Assembly: GCA_033675545.1 (NCBI GenBank)
Contig: JAWDGP010005685.1
Coordinates: 68,501 to 132,500 of the forward strand
Direction: 5' to 3'
Length of the DNA stretch: 64,000 nucleotides
Origin: Elysia crispata
Taxonomy: Eukaryota; Mollusca; Gastropoda; Plakobranchidae
Below the pieces are notes generated by a model that saw nothing but the letters and a program-made list of their open reading frames with translations, did not search any database and had not been told where the DNA came from. The position numbers and the translations under genes were made by a program. This document shows, piece after piece, positions 27,601 to 37,179 of this stretch. Each line of letters begins with the position of its first letter. The first letter of the stretch is position 1.

Positions 27601-30600
27601 AAAAATTGATTTGTGCTTTCAATCATGTCTCAGCTATAAAAGAAGTCTGATTAATATCAAAGTGGTTATATTAAAAGATACCTTTTTATAACATACTATT
27701 TATGGGTTAGAGTGTTTTTTATTGGGTTGAGTTCCTATCCTTGATAAGATGTCATGATATTTATGATATTTGTGGTGCAAGAAAATCTTTAAATATATGT
27801 CTGTGTGTTAATTATGCTCTTGTACAACAATGTCCAGGCCAAGGAAACAATGATTATCTTATTTTATTTTGTTTCTAAAAGCAAACCAGTTTATCCATTT
27901 TTTTTTTCAGTTAGCTTTTTCTTGAAAGCCTCAGGTAGACGTAAAATGTTTATAACATCCTTATTACTTTCTTGATCAGTGCATCCACTCTTCTATTCCC
28001 AGCTGGAAGTGACCCAGACTCACAAAGTGACAGCTTATCTCTCCGTACCAGCAAACGAAAGCGCAAACACAACTCAGGTTTTGATGAGCCAGCCCCTCAG
28101 ACAAATAATTGGGTTAAGGCTGCAGCCAGGTAAGCAGGGACAGGCTAAAAAACTGGTTTTGGTAAAAATCTTAAATGGACTCACAAATAAAATCCTTCAT
28201 GAAATGTGGATAGACTGCATGTATCCAATCACCTGTTATGTGGCTGGTGGTCTAATGATAAGATATTCATTTTTAGATCACGAAGATTGGGATTTGAATC
28301 TTAGCTCAATCAGGTACAATGTTGAATCTTTGGGAAAAGGTTCTTTATATCTTCTTCTGGTTTCCTGTGACCTTGACAGTTCTTTAGATAACTTAACTTC
28401 CTCACTTTACTCAAGTTTTTAATGAGTACCTGGCTATAGGCAGTGAAAGATTTTGCCAGTTTATTAGAGTGGCACACTATTTATACCTATATTTTTGTGA
28501 CCATAGAAAGGCATCTTGGTTGGCAGTGTGTTTTCAGCAACTTATGGAAAAAAATGCGGTATGAAAATGCCATTGGTTTTATTGTTTTCCAAGATGTGTC
28601 AGGGTTTACAACTGCACAAATGTTTTTAGACTTCCTGATAGTCTCGCAATGGCGGGTGGGATAATTACATCAATTGTTGATAGGACTTGTTGACAGGGTT
28701 TACAATTATGCAATATTTTATTAGGGATTTCTTAATAGTGGTCACATTTCTGTAGTGGGTTATACAATTTTCTTATACGTATTATAATAAAGTAGTCATT
28801 AGTGGGACTTTCTGATGCAAATATTTAATGGCTAGGTATTTACAGCCATTTCAAATCATTCAGTAAGTTAATTAATCAACCTCACATATTTAAACCCATT
28901 GCCTTATTATACCAATATTATTTCATTTGCTCTGCACAAAGAAAGCTTATGAAGTAATTGGTTGCACAATCTGTTTGTGTTGCATTAGCTACATTTTGAG
29001 TTTTATTCCCACAAAATTATTAACTTCTGCAAATTTTTTTCATTCTCCAAGCTTGCTGTTAAGAGTGGCTCGGTTCAAGGGATCAGCACGAGACAAAAGT
29101 GAGATACCCGCAGCTGAGTGGTTTACTTTTCCAGGTGAGACAAACCACTTTAACCCTCACAGCTTCTGACAGACATATACAATGCCTTCTCATTATATTG
29201 CATTGTGTTTGGTTTTTCTTTTTCTTACCCATGAAAATGATGCCTTCCTGTTTTCTCTTTTTACACCACTCACATTCAAATATGCCCAAAGTCATGGAAG
29301 AGATCTATCAAAGGAGATTCTGATGATAAACAAAGGCACTGTCTTATCTTGTACTTCTATCTATTGGATGAATTTTCAACATAGTTAAAGTCAAATTGTT
29401 TGCAGCTTCTATGTTCAGGTGATAATAAATCAATATTTAAAGAGTTTGTGAGATCATGTTTAATTGACATCAATTTTCAGCGTGTCAAAAGCATTTTAAT
29501 TTCCGATGTAAAATAGTATGCAATTTCTTCCCTTCAGTGGATCCCATGGATGCACCAGACTATTACACCGTGATTCAACAGCCGATGGATTTTTCTACTA
29601 TGCGCAAAAAACTGGAGGTGAGATATCCAGTTACATTTCATGTGACTTTTTTGCTCTGTTGTTTAGCATTTTAAAAAATATTTTGAAATCAGCTTTCAGT
29701 CCTTCATAATGTAAAAGTTGCTGGACATTCTTGGAAGATGAATTCTCATTATGTTAAACTTTTAAAGGACCTTCAATATTAAGCAAATCACTCTGAACAC
29801 CTGGTCAAGACTTCAACCAATTGTTTCCTTGTGCAATAAGAGGTTGGTTGTTTGAAGCTTTATCTTTTGCAAATCCTTTTATTGGTTTTATGAATCAGGG
29901 ATACATTGGTTGCATAATTTGTGAGCATTATTTTTCTGCTTCAGTAACACAAATTGAACTTTTCACTACAGTCTGGCCAGTATTCCTGCTTTGAAGAGTT
30001 TCAGTCAGATATGGATCTGATTCGCTCTAACTGCTACTTGTACAATAGTGAAGGCACGAAGGTGAGACGGGACTGTGACGAGGTGATGACATTCTACCAT
30101 TCTGAGTTGCTCAAGTTGCAAGGCAAACAGGTAGGGACATTCACGGCTAAACAGTTCTCTTGGTTTGGTTCCTGCAATGTAGATATCATTTTTCTGACAA
30201 TTGCTGTAAATTAAATTTTTTTTTCATGAACTAAATCAAATTGTCAATAAAGTATCATCATCAGTCATTAGAATGTACAAAAATAAATGAAAATAATACT
30301 TAGGGTAAAGTAATTTCACTGTTAACTGCTAGTTATGAGTTTCCCAAAAGTAAATTTTAAATCCTGAATATTCAAATACTGATAGCCTAGATTTAGATCA
30401 ATCAACTAAATTGGTTCAAACATAAATGAGAGATTGACAAGCATTTAAAAATGAGAACATCTTAAAAAGTTGAAAACTATCATAAATATGTATAGTTTTA
30501 TCCATCTATATTTTAATATACTGGGCGTCAATAGAGAAGGAGAAAAATTGTGATTTCATTTATGGTTCTGAAAAATCTGAGAACAGTAGAAGCCAAGCTA

Positions 30601-31344
30601 TATTACTTCTGATCTACAACCACTAATGTGAGTCGCTGTTTCAAAACATGACAGATATTCCAAGCAAAAAAATCGTAGGCTATTTACAGCTTGGTTATTT
30701 TATTTGAGCATGAGGGATGAATGCTTCAACACAGTATGTTTTTAATGGTGGCTAAATGATATTGGAAGACTCAAGCAAAATGTCTACACTTTGTTGCATG
30801 TAAAGTTAACTAAAGTTTAATGGTGATAAACATTAATTTTTAGCTGGGAAAATCCTAAAATTTGAATTGCATTTGAAAACCTTAATCTTTCCATTGATTC
30901 ATCCTTTCTTGTTTTGCCAATCTATCACATCATTATGTTGTACCAAACCTTTAGCTCTATGAAAAGTTATGAGTTTTACACTTATTCCTCTTCGACTTCA
31001 CATCTAATCTATAAAATTAATTTTCTTACAAACAGGTTAGCATTTTTAATTTTTTTTTTTTTTTTTTTGTAGGTAGACTTACTTTTAAGGATCAGATGTT
31101 TGAGTAAGAGTTTTTGTCAGATGTAGATAGGTATTTGTTTAGTATCAGACACACTAATGGTTAATTTTAGTCTTTTCATCATAGATCTGGTCATAAGATT
31201 TTTGTTTAAAATGTTTGTGTAGATTTCTTCTAGATGTGAGCAATTTTCTTGAATTTTGTGTTTAGGACTTTCTATCTTCTTTTTTTCTTTCCCCCACAGG
31301 TTTTGACGCAATACTCCTCTCCATTGAAAAAACATAAAGAGTGA
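1059..31344 (+). CDS. EMSY: EMSY transcriptional repressor with C-terminal bromodomain
   Basis: Orthologue of human EMSY, a nuclear chromatin repressor known to bind BRCA2 and HP1/SIN3-KDM5 type partners. Exons: 1059-1219, 2986-3060, 3335-3510, 4179-4271, 4570-4808, 5121-5397, 5765-5883, 6159-6414, 6665-6829, 12126-12257, 13965-14080, 14706-14855, 15479-15596, 18444-18514, 18947-19071, 20782-20828, 22267-22460, 22908-23055, 23821-24507, 24855-25243, 25681-25794, 26606-26666, 28003-28129, 29052-29134, 29538-29617, 29972-30130, 31300-31344. All phases join; 1,468 aa against about 1,322 in human. Order: ENT domain (about 1-95), RRLVPLMPRLVPQTAFT, Ser/Thr/Pro-rich middle, KPTIQIKQE (about 456), KPNVIVVQK (567), QTGLFY (899), an acidic stretch (about 1035-1080), VEPSG (1266), KRKRK (1322), bromodomain (about 1341-1453). 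The start ATG gives MWPMLLDYS, matching the human ENT start. Exon 10 could instead end at 12269, same phase. The intron after 18514 uses a GC donor. Confidence 0.93.
2251..2480 (-). mobile_element. Non-LTR retrotransposon 3' fragment
   Basis: Lies in EMSY intron 1, antisense to it. On the minus strand it matches the 3' coding end and tail of the family seen at 11186-11772 and 16170-16640: a segment reading like VTTGMIEG...GLTKW...DALKATRDRDA with stops and shifts, ending in a TTAA/TTGA-type short tail at 2251. Too degraded to code. Confidence 0.6.
6915..11070 (+). mobile_element. piggyBac-family DNA transposon (4.15 kb, defective)
   Basis: Bounded by TTAA at 6915-6918 and 11067-11070, the piggyBac target duplication. 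Ends are imperfect inverted repeats: CCCATTGACGCCGGG on the left and, reading inward, CCCAATAACCACTGGG on the right. It sits in EMSY intron 9 in the same orientation and enlarges that intron to 5.3 kb. Inside are a transposase pseudogene (7782-9644) and about 1.4 kb of AT-rich 3' sequence (9645-11066) in which I see no gene. Confidence 0.85.
7782..9644 (+). pseudogene. piggyBac transposase pseudogene
   Basis: Broken transposase of the DDE_Tnp_1_7 type. The N-terminal exon (7782-8073) encodes an acidic Asp/Ser-rich leader and ends at a good GTGAGT donor. A second block from 8643 begins FQVYTG and continues HRVVKDLVEP, MVRSNRKFLPADL and LTFSVWLD. After a frameshift near 8935 comes DLTD, a TAA stop where Gln is expected (9032-9034), then MIGYYMPNHR, a donor at the CATAG|gtaata junction near 9062, and after 9360 SRKWWRRIFTYL to the end at 9644. 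The core between the leader and FQVYTG is absent, so one catalytic aspartate region is missing, and the expected Asp in the YxDNFFTS motif is Gly (YMGNFCTG). It cannot be active. Confidence 0.8.
11186..11772 (+). mobile_element. Non-LTR retrotransposon fragment, RT C-terminal region
   Basis: In EMSY intron 9, just downstream of the piggyBac element. It reads DQFKYLGASES, then, with stops and shifts, CYIEPILVNECEAWT, LQKRLQATEIW and RMLLITWT, the classic sequence after the RT domain of non-LTR elements. It then resembles the conserved 3' coding end and finishes with a short GATT-repeat tail at 11758-11772. This is 5'-truncated and inactive. The clade is uncertain; the short-repeat tail favours an RTE-like group. 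Confidence 0.7.
14406..14501 (+). other. Possible alternative (stop-containing) EMSY exon
   Basis: Within EMSY intron 11. After a CCAG acceptor there is an open frame in the correct phase for exon 11 (phase 0): 31 codons starting DLVACVFSEHPE and ending LNRKLPTL, then TAA. Joining it to exon 11 would cut EMSY off before the bromodomain. There is no clear AATAAA before the next exon, so a poison exon is as likely as a true terminal exon. A chance open frame of this length is also possible. Confidence 0.25.
16023..16053. repeat. (TA)n microsatellite
   Basis: About 15 uninterrupted TA units in EMSY intron 13. Nothing else is evident in the 400 bases upstream of it. Confidence 0.95.
16170..16640 (-). 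mobile_element. Non-LTR retrotransposon fragment, antisense in EMSY intron 13
   Basis: The minus strand encodes pieces such as FVTTGMVEGKCRRKKQ, MVDRLLKWLKVRHVT and NALKATRDRDAQEVM, then AEEQGT and a stop beside an ATTGATTGA tail at 16174-16182. It is the same family as 11186-11772 and 2251-2480, and the least decayed 3' end of the set. Stops and frameshifts make it inactive. Confidence 0.7.
17760..18110 (+). mobile_element. Non-LTR retrotransposon RT fragment
   Basis: In EMSY intron 13. It reads ELESNSEKTEVMVVNR, then with stops SKRISSNIWILQY and a shifted frame equivalent to the 'QFKYLG' block of the 11186 copy, plus NNTEIIKKRA. This region lies just upstream of the segment kept in the 11186 copy, so the two fragments overlap partly. 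It has no intact frame. Confidence 0.6.
21627..21672. repeat. (TA)n tract followed by a T run
   Basis: About 12 TA units, then some 22 T residues, in EMSY intron 16 (20829-22266). The rest of that intron is AT-rich with no feature I can name. Confidence 0.9.
23252..23380 (+). repeat. Dispersed repeat of unknown class, copy 1
   Basis: In EMSY intron 18. It is about 80% or more identical, in opposite orientation, to 34501-34628. Shared blocks include TTGCAATTGCTTTCT, GCAGTGCT, ACTGAGCTGT and CTGCTTGGCCAGCTT. There is no coding potential and no obvious terminal repeat, and I do not recognise the family. Confidence 0.7.
23463..23530 (+). mobile_element. Short non-LTR 3' remnant
   Basis: Matches the GGCAGATGCACTAAAA...GCRTGGAGGGTMATGAT part of the 3' coding end of the family at 11186-11772, followed by a similar run-out. 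It is a very short fragment in EMSY intron 18. Confidence 0.4.
28003..31344 (+). other. EMSY: Bromodomain-encoding exons of EMSY
   Basis: Exons 23-27 encode KRKRK (a possible nuclear signal) and then a bromodomain, an acetyl-lysine reader. Helix Z begins at about residue 1341 (NNWVKAAASLLLRVARF). The ZA loop runs through AAEWFTFPVDPMDAPDYYTV and PMDF. Helix B carries RSNCYLYN, whose last Asn (about 1426) is the acetyl-lysine-binding position, and helix C follows (CDEVMTFYHSELLKLQ). The usual WPF shelf reads WFTFP. The exons splice in phase to exon 22, which holds the EMSY C-terminal motif equivalent to the human SQQL...DEE end, and no separate start or promoter is evident. Confidence 0.85.
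28236..28455 (+). mobile_element. tRNA-derived SINE
   Basis: In EMSY intron 23. An A-box-like GGTGGTCTAATGATA (28245) and a B-box-like GGATTTGAATC (28290-28300) are about 45 bases apart, as in a tRNA head. A 3' body follows ending ATGAGTACCTGGCTATAGG, the conserved tail seen in many molluscan SINEs. The tRNA part has mismatched stems and the A/B boxes are decayed, so this is not a functional tRNA gene. Confidence 0.7.
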
Positions 31345-31760
31345 AACTGGACCTGTGCTAGTGAAATATTTGATATTTTGTTATGAGAACAATACCAAAA
31401 CAAACAACTTTTATCTGTCTATTGTTGCTGAAGAACTGAAATTTCAGTTATACCTTTTTATGTCTATTTAATGACATTTTTATTAAACAAGTCATTCATT
31501 GGTCATGCATATATTTTTATGAAAGAAAGACTTCCAAGTACTTAAATCTGTAAATGTTGTAAAAAAAAATATTTGAATTTTATATATGCATATGTACACA
31601 AGTAATGATTTATAATGTTGTTTTCAAGCATGCATGACAAGACTGGGAGACATAAATATTGAGCATAATTGTATATAAGAATACAAGTCTGTGGATGTTA
31701 TAGATCTATTTTTCAAGTGATCTAATGCAATAATTGAATAAATTTTAATCCTGTACTTTT
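31345..31760 (+). terminator. EMSY 3' UTR and poly(A) signal
   Basis: AT-rich sequence after the EMSY stop codon. The first good signal is AATAAA at 31737-31742, about 395 bases after the stop, so cleavage is expected near 31760. A T-run and A-run follow at 31790-31815. Confidence 0.65.
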
Positions 31761-31887
31761 TAAAAAGTTTGTTTTTGATTATTTAGTTACATTTTTTTTT
31801 TTCAAAAAAAAAAAAGATTTAGCCCCTTAGATAGTTGCTGCATTAGGCTTTTCCATTGGGGTAGTATTTTGCTTCAGTGATACAGTA

Positions 31888-32963
31888 CAGTGGACTTCGA
31901 ATTCAACGAGGGAATGACGAAGTATCATTATTTTTCCTCTTTGCCTCCATAAATTAACCTTGGATCCAACTAGTGTCACATTTACCATCCTTGGGTCAAG
32001 CGAGATGAAACAAGGCTGCATTGGGCCTCAATAGAAGAACAAAACCACTTTAAAAGTTAGCGGGCTCTTTCTTTGTCTGGGCGGCAATAAAAATAGATCC
32101 ACTGACAAAGACCATAAAATTTCCAGGAGCATGTGCGATTGAAGATTGTGTGTGTTTGTGTATGCGCGGACGGGTGTATCGAGAAGGGAAGGACCAGTAC
32201 AACAGAGATATGGAGAGAAGAAAGCCACCTGGGCACTCCAGACCTAGCGCTGGGTGCAAGGCATCGCTGCAGAAAAAAAAAGAAGAGATAGAGAGGGGGG
32301 TAGGGGTGGGCAGCGAAGGGAAGGGAAAGGGGGGGGGGGTTATACTTATAGTGTGTGCAGTTGATGAGGCTAGATCTAGGATTTTGGAAGGTCTGGAGAG
32401 AGAAAAGGGGCATGCTTACACAAGATTAAAATCTGATTACATGAGAGAGAGAGAGACTAACAAATGTGTAAAGACAGTGAGAAAAGTAGCAAAGCATAGA
32501 GAGGAAGTGGAGATCTAAGCATAGAAGGAAAACAGTTTTCTTGTTTTGTTTTTTTTTGTATTTTCAATGAGGGTGAGACTGAGAATAGTGTGTGTGTGTA
32601 TGTGAGAGAGAGAGATATACTTATTACATTGCATTGTAGAGAGAGAGAGAGAAAGGGGGGGAGAGGAGGGGAAAATGGGGTAGGGAGGTCAGAGAAGTAG
32701 TTAAAAAATGAATGTGTTTAAAAGAAGAAATACATTAATTAAAAAAAAATGTGAAAGAAATCTTCACTTCCTCAACACTAAGCCAGTCCGTTCATTTGGT
32801 TGAGCAATATAGGTAACTGATTAAAAGTTTAGCGTTGGGTAGCTTCTCTCCCTTGAAGACATTTTTTTTTCAATTTAAAAGTTACCCTTTATCCAACGAG
32901 TCCTCGGGTTCAACGAGGAAATGCTGTCAGACCCGATTATCTCGTTATATGCAAGGTTTACTG
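31888..32963. mobile_element. pogo/Tc1-like nonautonomous TIR element (1.08 kb)
   Basis: The left end CAGTGGACTTCGAATTCAAC and the right end, read inward, CAGTAAACCTTGCATATAAC are imperfect inverted repeats, each flanked by TA (31886-31887 and 32964-32965). The inside (32150-32700) is purine-rich with GA repeats and a G run at 32330-32339. The GA-rich open frames inside are low-complexity artefacts, and no transposase is seen. Confidence 0.65.
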
Positions 32964-32965
32964 TA

Positions 32966-33370
32966 CACCTCGAACTCAACGAACTTGTTCATTTTTAAAA
33001 GTTTGTTGGAGCCATGACAAGGCAATGAACTAGGGAAGTAACCAACCAAAGTGAAATTACCACATAATTATCCCCCTTGTTTTTTATCAACTAACCACCT
33101 GCCTATAAAGCCATTCTTTACCCTTCCCACCATTGCCCAAGTTATCACCGCTTTGGCTCTTTGATCCTGTATCATGATCTCCCCATGCATTTGCTGCCAT
33201 TCCCTGCCCCCTTCCCTCTTTCTTTTTATTATCTTCACCCTGCATATCAATACTTTGCTCTCCCCTACCCCTAGTATTACTGTGGCATAATGTAACCTAA
33301 CCCTACACTTCAACTTGCTCAAACACTTTTTTTCCTTAAGTCGACAGGGGACCTTTTGATTGAATTTCAA
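32966..33370. repeat. MITE-like repeat, copy 1
   Basis: Starts CACCTCGAACTCAACGAAC directly after the previous element and matches 40096-40570: AACGAAC...TTTTTAAAAGTT, GGAAGTAACCAA, CCCTTGTTTTTTATC, TTTGGCTCTTTGA, CCTGTATCATG. The AACGAA/GTTCGTT pair makes a terminal hairpin. No coding capacity. The following stretch, 33371-34500, shows nothing I can identify. Confidence 0.6.
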
Positions 33371-34500
33371 CTACATAGTTTCTAAGTAGAAAGGCATTCT
33401 ATGGTGGATTTGCCAGTAATTGTGAGGACGGGTCTGATATTACTATTAGTTCGTTTGAAGTCAAAGAAGGAAAAAAGGACAGGGATTTTACTCTGTTCGT
33501 AGAATGCATGGTCCTGAGTTTGTTGGATTCGAGGTGTGTTGTATTTGATTTTCTAGCTAGCTGTAAGGAGTTAAATCTATATAAATACTTGGTATTTGAT
33601 AGTCATGGTTCATTTATACCAATGAATTATGTTTTCTGTGAAAAGAGAGTCCTCTTTACTGGCCCATTAATCTTGACAGGCCCAGTTTGATTCCAATGTA
33701 AGATTGTCATGCTCTATCCTTAATAACTTATTTGTTTTAATTTTATTATGAATTTAATGTTTCATCATAGGAAAGAAAACAGTATTAGCTATACATCTTT
33801 CTTTGAACATTCTGGAAAACAATTTTTTTCCTATTTTTCCTAAAAATTGCAAGGTTCTTCATGTTGGCATATATATCTTATGGGTGGCCTTCACAATAAA
33901 AACCTATCCAGAAAGTTTTTTTTTTTTAATCAACTGCAACTAGATCTGATTTTCATCGTTTAAAAATGAAGAGGATCAAATTTTAAATAGTACAAGGGTG
34001 TCCAGGGATGAAGGAAAGTGAGAAATTGTTCAGATAATTACATCTTTGATGTCTAGTAGAAAAATAAAGCATAGTAACCTGGCAAATTTAAGATTAGGTA
34101 AGAAAAAATTGAAATGGATAATTAGTTTTTTATTCTAAAACAGAAGAAAAAACTAGGGAAGCTCATATTTAAGAGCTATACCCTGGTTGTCCAATTGTGA
34201 AGAGTAATGCTGAAAGAAAAAATGATCTTTCCAAGCATCTTTTTTTTTTCTAATTCTAATTTTATCTGGAAATCTCGGTGTAACTGAGCAAATATGTAGA
34301 TTATACTAGACAGCATTTATTGTATGTTTTCTCCCTCAAAGCCACACTGTTCCTCTACTCTTATCATGATGATTCTTAAAAGTATTTTTCTGATATGACT
34401 CATAATACTGATTGTTCTTTATAATTACTACTCTGTTGCCCCTGGTTTCTTTAGCAGTACTATATTATAAATAAAATGGATGTATATATGTATTTTGTAA

Positions 34501-34628
34501 GCTGGCCAAGCAGAAGACCCCAGTTTATTGAGCAATGTTTGGGCAGTACAGCTCAGTAACAGCACTGCTTCTTTAGAAAGCAATTGCAACCCACTATAGG
34601 CACCTTAGCAAAGAACAATCATGACTAA
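34501..34628 (-). repeat. Dispersed repeat of unknown class, copy 2
   Basis: Reverse-complement copy of 23252-23380, ending one or two dozen bases before the left TIR of the 34651 element. Intergenic. Confidence 0.7.
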
Positions 34629-34650
34629 GGAAAATTCAAGAAATAAAGTA

Positions 34651-35128
34651 CAGTGGAAACCTCAAAAACCGAAGTCTGATTATTCGAATTTCTCATAAAC
34701 CGAATTTTGCAAGATGATAGTTGTTTTTTTTTTCTCTTTGGCTTTGTTAGAATTGGACTCATATTTCGAAGTATTTCTAATTTGATTTTCTTAATTCAAA
34801 GTCAATACCGCCTCATAAGGCATCACAAAATTGCTACATGCATCTCTCAAGCAGCAAGCAATGCCAATCACTACCCAAGAAAAGATGATCAGTGCGCTAA
34901 CAAATCAAGAAGGGAGCAGATGCATTAACAATTAAGTACCAGTAGCAAATCTGTACTGATACTGATAGCAACGTGGCACGGGGGAAGGGGAGGGTTGCTC
35001 GTTGCAGGCTCAGTAAACACTCGCTCAATGAGTCTTAGAGTCTGTTACACCCAATTATGTAATTCGAATTCTCCTAATTCGAAGAGTTAATCCATTCCCA
35101 TACAATTCGAATTATGAGGTTTCCACTG
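34651..35128. mobile_element. pogo/Tigger-like MITE (478 bp)
   Basis: The left end CAGTGGAAACCTCAAAAACC and the right end, read inward, CAGTGGAAACCTCATAATTC match closely, and both continue into CGAA. TA precedes the left end; the right flank is TTA. CAGTGGAACCTC-CGAA ends are typical of pogo/Tigger derivatives. No transposase. Bases 35129-36271 after it show no recognisable feature. Confidence 0.75.
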
Positions 35129-36271
35129 TTAATGATGTGAAGTTGTCTGCGACAGGTAGGCCAGTCCTGTGCAGTAGGCATTCTCATGTGCCGTAGGTGA
35201 CACCCGAACATCAATGATCAAGCCTCTGCGAACAAAATGAAATTAAAAACAACTACAGCAACAAGGAATATTGGACCAATGCTACAAAAGAGAAAGTCAA
35301 CATAAAACAAGGAATGAAAATTTATATTCTATAAATAAGAATTAAGATCGCAACATTACTCAACGTAAGCCATGGCACAGATCAGATTCAACCAAACATC
35401 TCCAAATCTATATTTATGCATAATTATGAATGGGTCTAAAAGGTTTAAGGACTACTTGTATGTGTAATTAGAAGGATTTATAGGAAAATGTAGCCTTTCT
35501 TTTACATAACTAAGGTCTCCCTTGCATGTATATTATTAGTTAGAGAGCACTGGTGAAACTTCAAGGTTGGATCAAAAGAAACAAGAGCACTGAGACTCCC
35601 GAATATTATCATAATCTACTCTTTTTCTCAGGTTTAACTGTTCTCGTGGTTTTGTACATGTAATTTCTATGGGCTGAAAAATTTTAAGTATGTTCAAACC
35701 ATGCCAGTTATATAATACTATTGTCTATTGTACACAGTAACCAAGTCTAAGGGCCACACCAGTAACAAGGGACCTATATGATCCCCAGTACAAGCCTAAA
35801 TATTTTAACTCTTTCAAAGTTTGATAATATCTACAGTTTTGCAAATAATGTAGCATTGTTTCTGCAGAACACATGATTTTCCCCAGCTGTACTGTAAAGG
35901 GCAATGCCAATATAACACGTTCTGAGGTTTGACTTGAGGGCTTTTCTATTTAACTAGACACTGGATTGCCACTGATTTTTAATTTCAACATGTAATGTAG
36001 GCATTAAATTCAAAACATCAATGGCCCATTAGCCAAAAATGCTGATTTGCTGCTTTCACTTAAATCATCAAACTTTACAATTACAAATCATCAACTTCTT
36101 TCCTTAGCTTAAACCACTTTTGTTTTTCTCTGATACTAAATTACTTAGGCTCAAAGTGCATAGAAAAATTTTAAGCTGGCAATTGAATAAATTCCAAAAT
36201 GAAGCAGCATATTCAAGGGCTTCTCTTGTGCCTTTTTTTCCCCACAGATCTTTTAGTTTTATGATCGTGTA

Positions 36272-36783
36272 CAATGGAACCCATATTTCACACCAGAAAT
36301 AGCAGCAACCATTGCTATCACAACAGATCTGAAAATCCACGCTTTTTCCTTTTCGATTTATTTCTGCAATAACGAGTATTGATACTCCTCTCCCTTGTAA
36401 TAACGATAACTAGATCTGAGGGTACAAAGGAAAGAAAAACACATTTTTTATAGGAAAAAAATCTCGAGCACTTTGTCTTGCCAACGTTGCTACGGTACAA
36501 ACAAACAATGCAGGCTTTCATGCTGTTTCTCCACACAGTTCCCTCCCATTAAAGCGTAGTCTAGGCCTAGTATCGGCATCACCAGAGCATATGGCCCAGC
36601 GAGCTGCACGGGCGCACAAGTTCTATGCATCTCACTCACAGTAAAGATTTTTGCAAACCATTTATCCCCCCATTCATAACAGTAAATTCTTCTTTAATCC
36701 CTTCTTCGGGAATAACGACAACCCTTGCTATAGCGATACTTTATGAAAAGATCAAGAGTTTTCTTTATTCCTGTGTTCCACTG
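36272..36783. mobile_element. Short TIR element with TA duplication (512 bp)
   Basis: The left end CAATGGAACCCATATTTC and the right end, read inward, CAGTGGAACACAGGAATA share the terminal CARTGGAAC. TA flanks both sides (36270-36271, 36784-36785). The interior has AATAACGA repeats resembling internal parts of pogo-like MITEs. The outer match is short, so the call is moderate. Confidence 0.55.
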
Positions 36784-37179
36784 TAAAATGCTAGGAATTT
36801 CCAAATTAATGATACTATTTTTTATATCTATATCATTCAAAAGACAATAGTGTTGGTTTTTTTTTTAAAGATGTCTTTGTAACAAACCCATTTCTAAATA
36901 TCTAAGCGTGGTCTCAATTGGTTGCTTTAAGTTTAAAATCATGCACGACTATGCTTTTAACTTGAAATTATCAAAGGCTATCCTGGTTGAGTTAAAAATA
37001 TTAGAATTTTAGTTTAAACCTGTATTTAACTATACCTGTATATATGTAGGGCTCTAACTCGTAGTACTAACTCATAGATATTCTGTTCTTACATGAAATC
37101 AATGTATGTATAGATCTAGCTCTTTCAAAACAGCATAGAAATAAGCATAATTTAACATCACAAGAAATTCATTATTTTG

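Noticed and set aside
28241..28312. tRNA gene
   Set aside because: The A and B boxes are present but the stems do not pair well, and the SINE body follows directly.
27979..28422. 147-codon frame over EMSY exon 23
   Set aside because: Reads the exon out of frame and runs on into the SINE; the spliced frame matches a bromodomain protein.
32150..32518. 122-codon plus-strand frame and its minus-strand counterpart
   Set aside because: Low-complexity GA-rich coding inside a TIR element; no recognisable protein.
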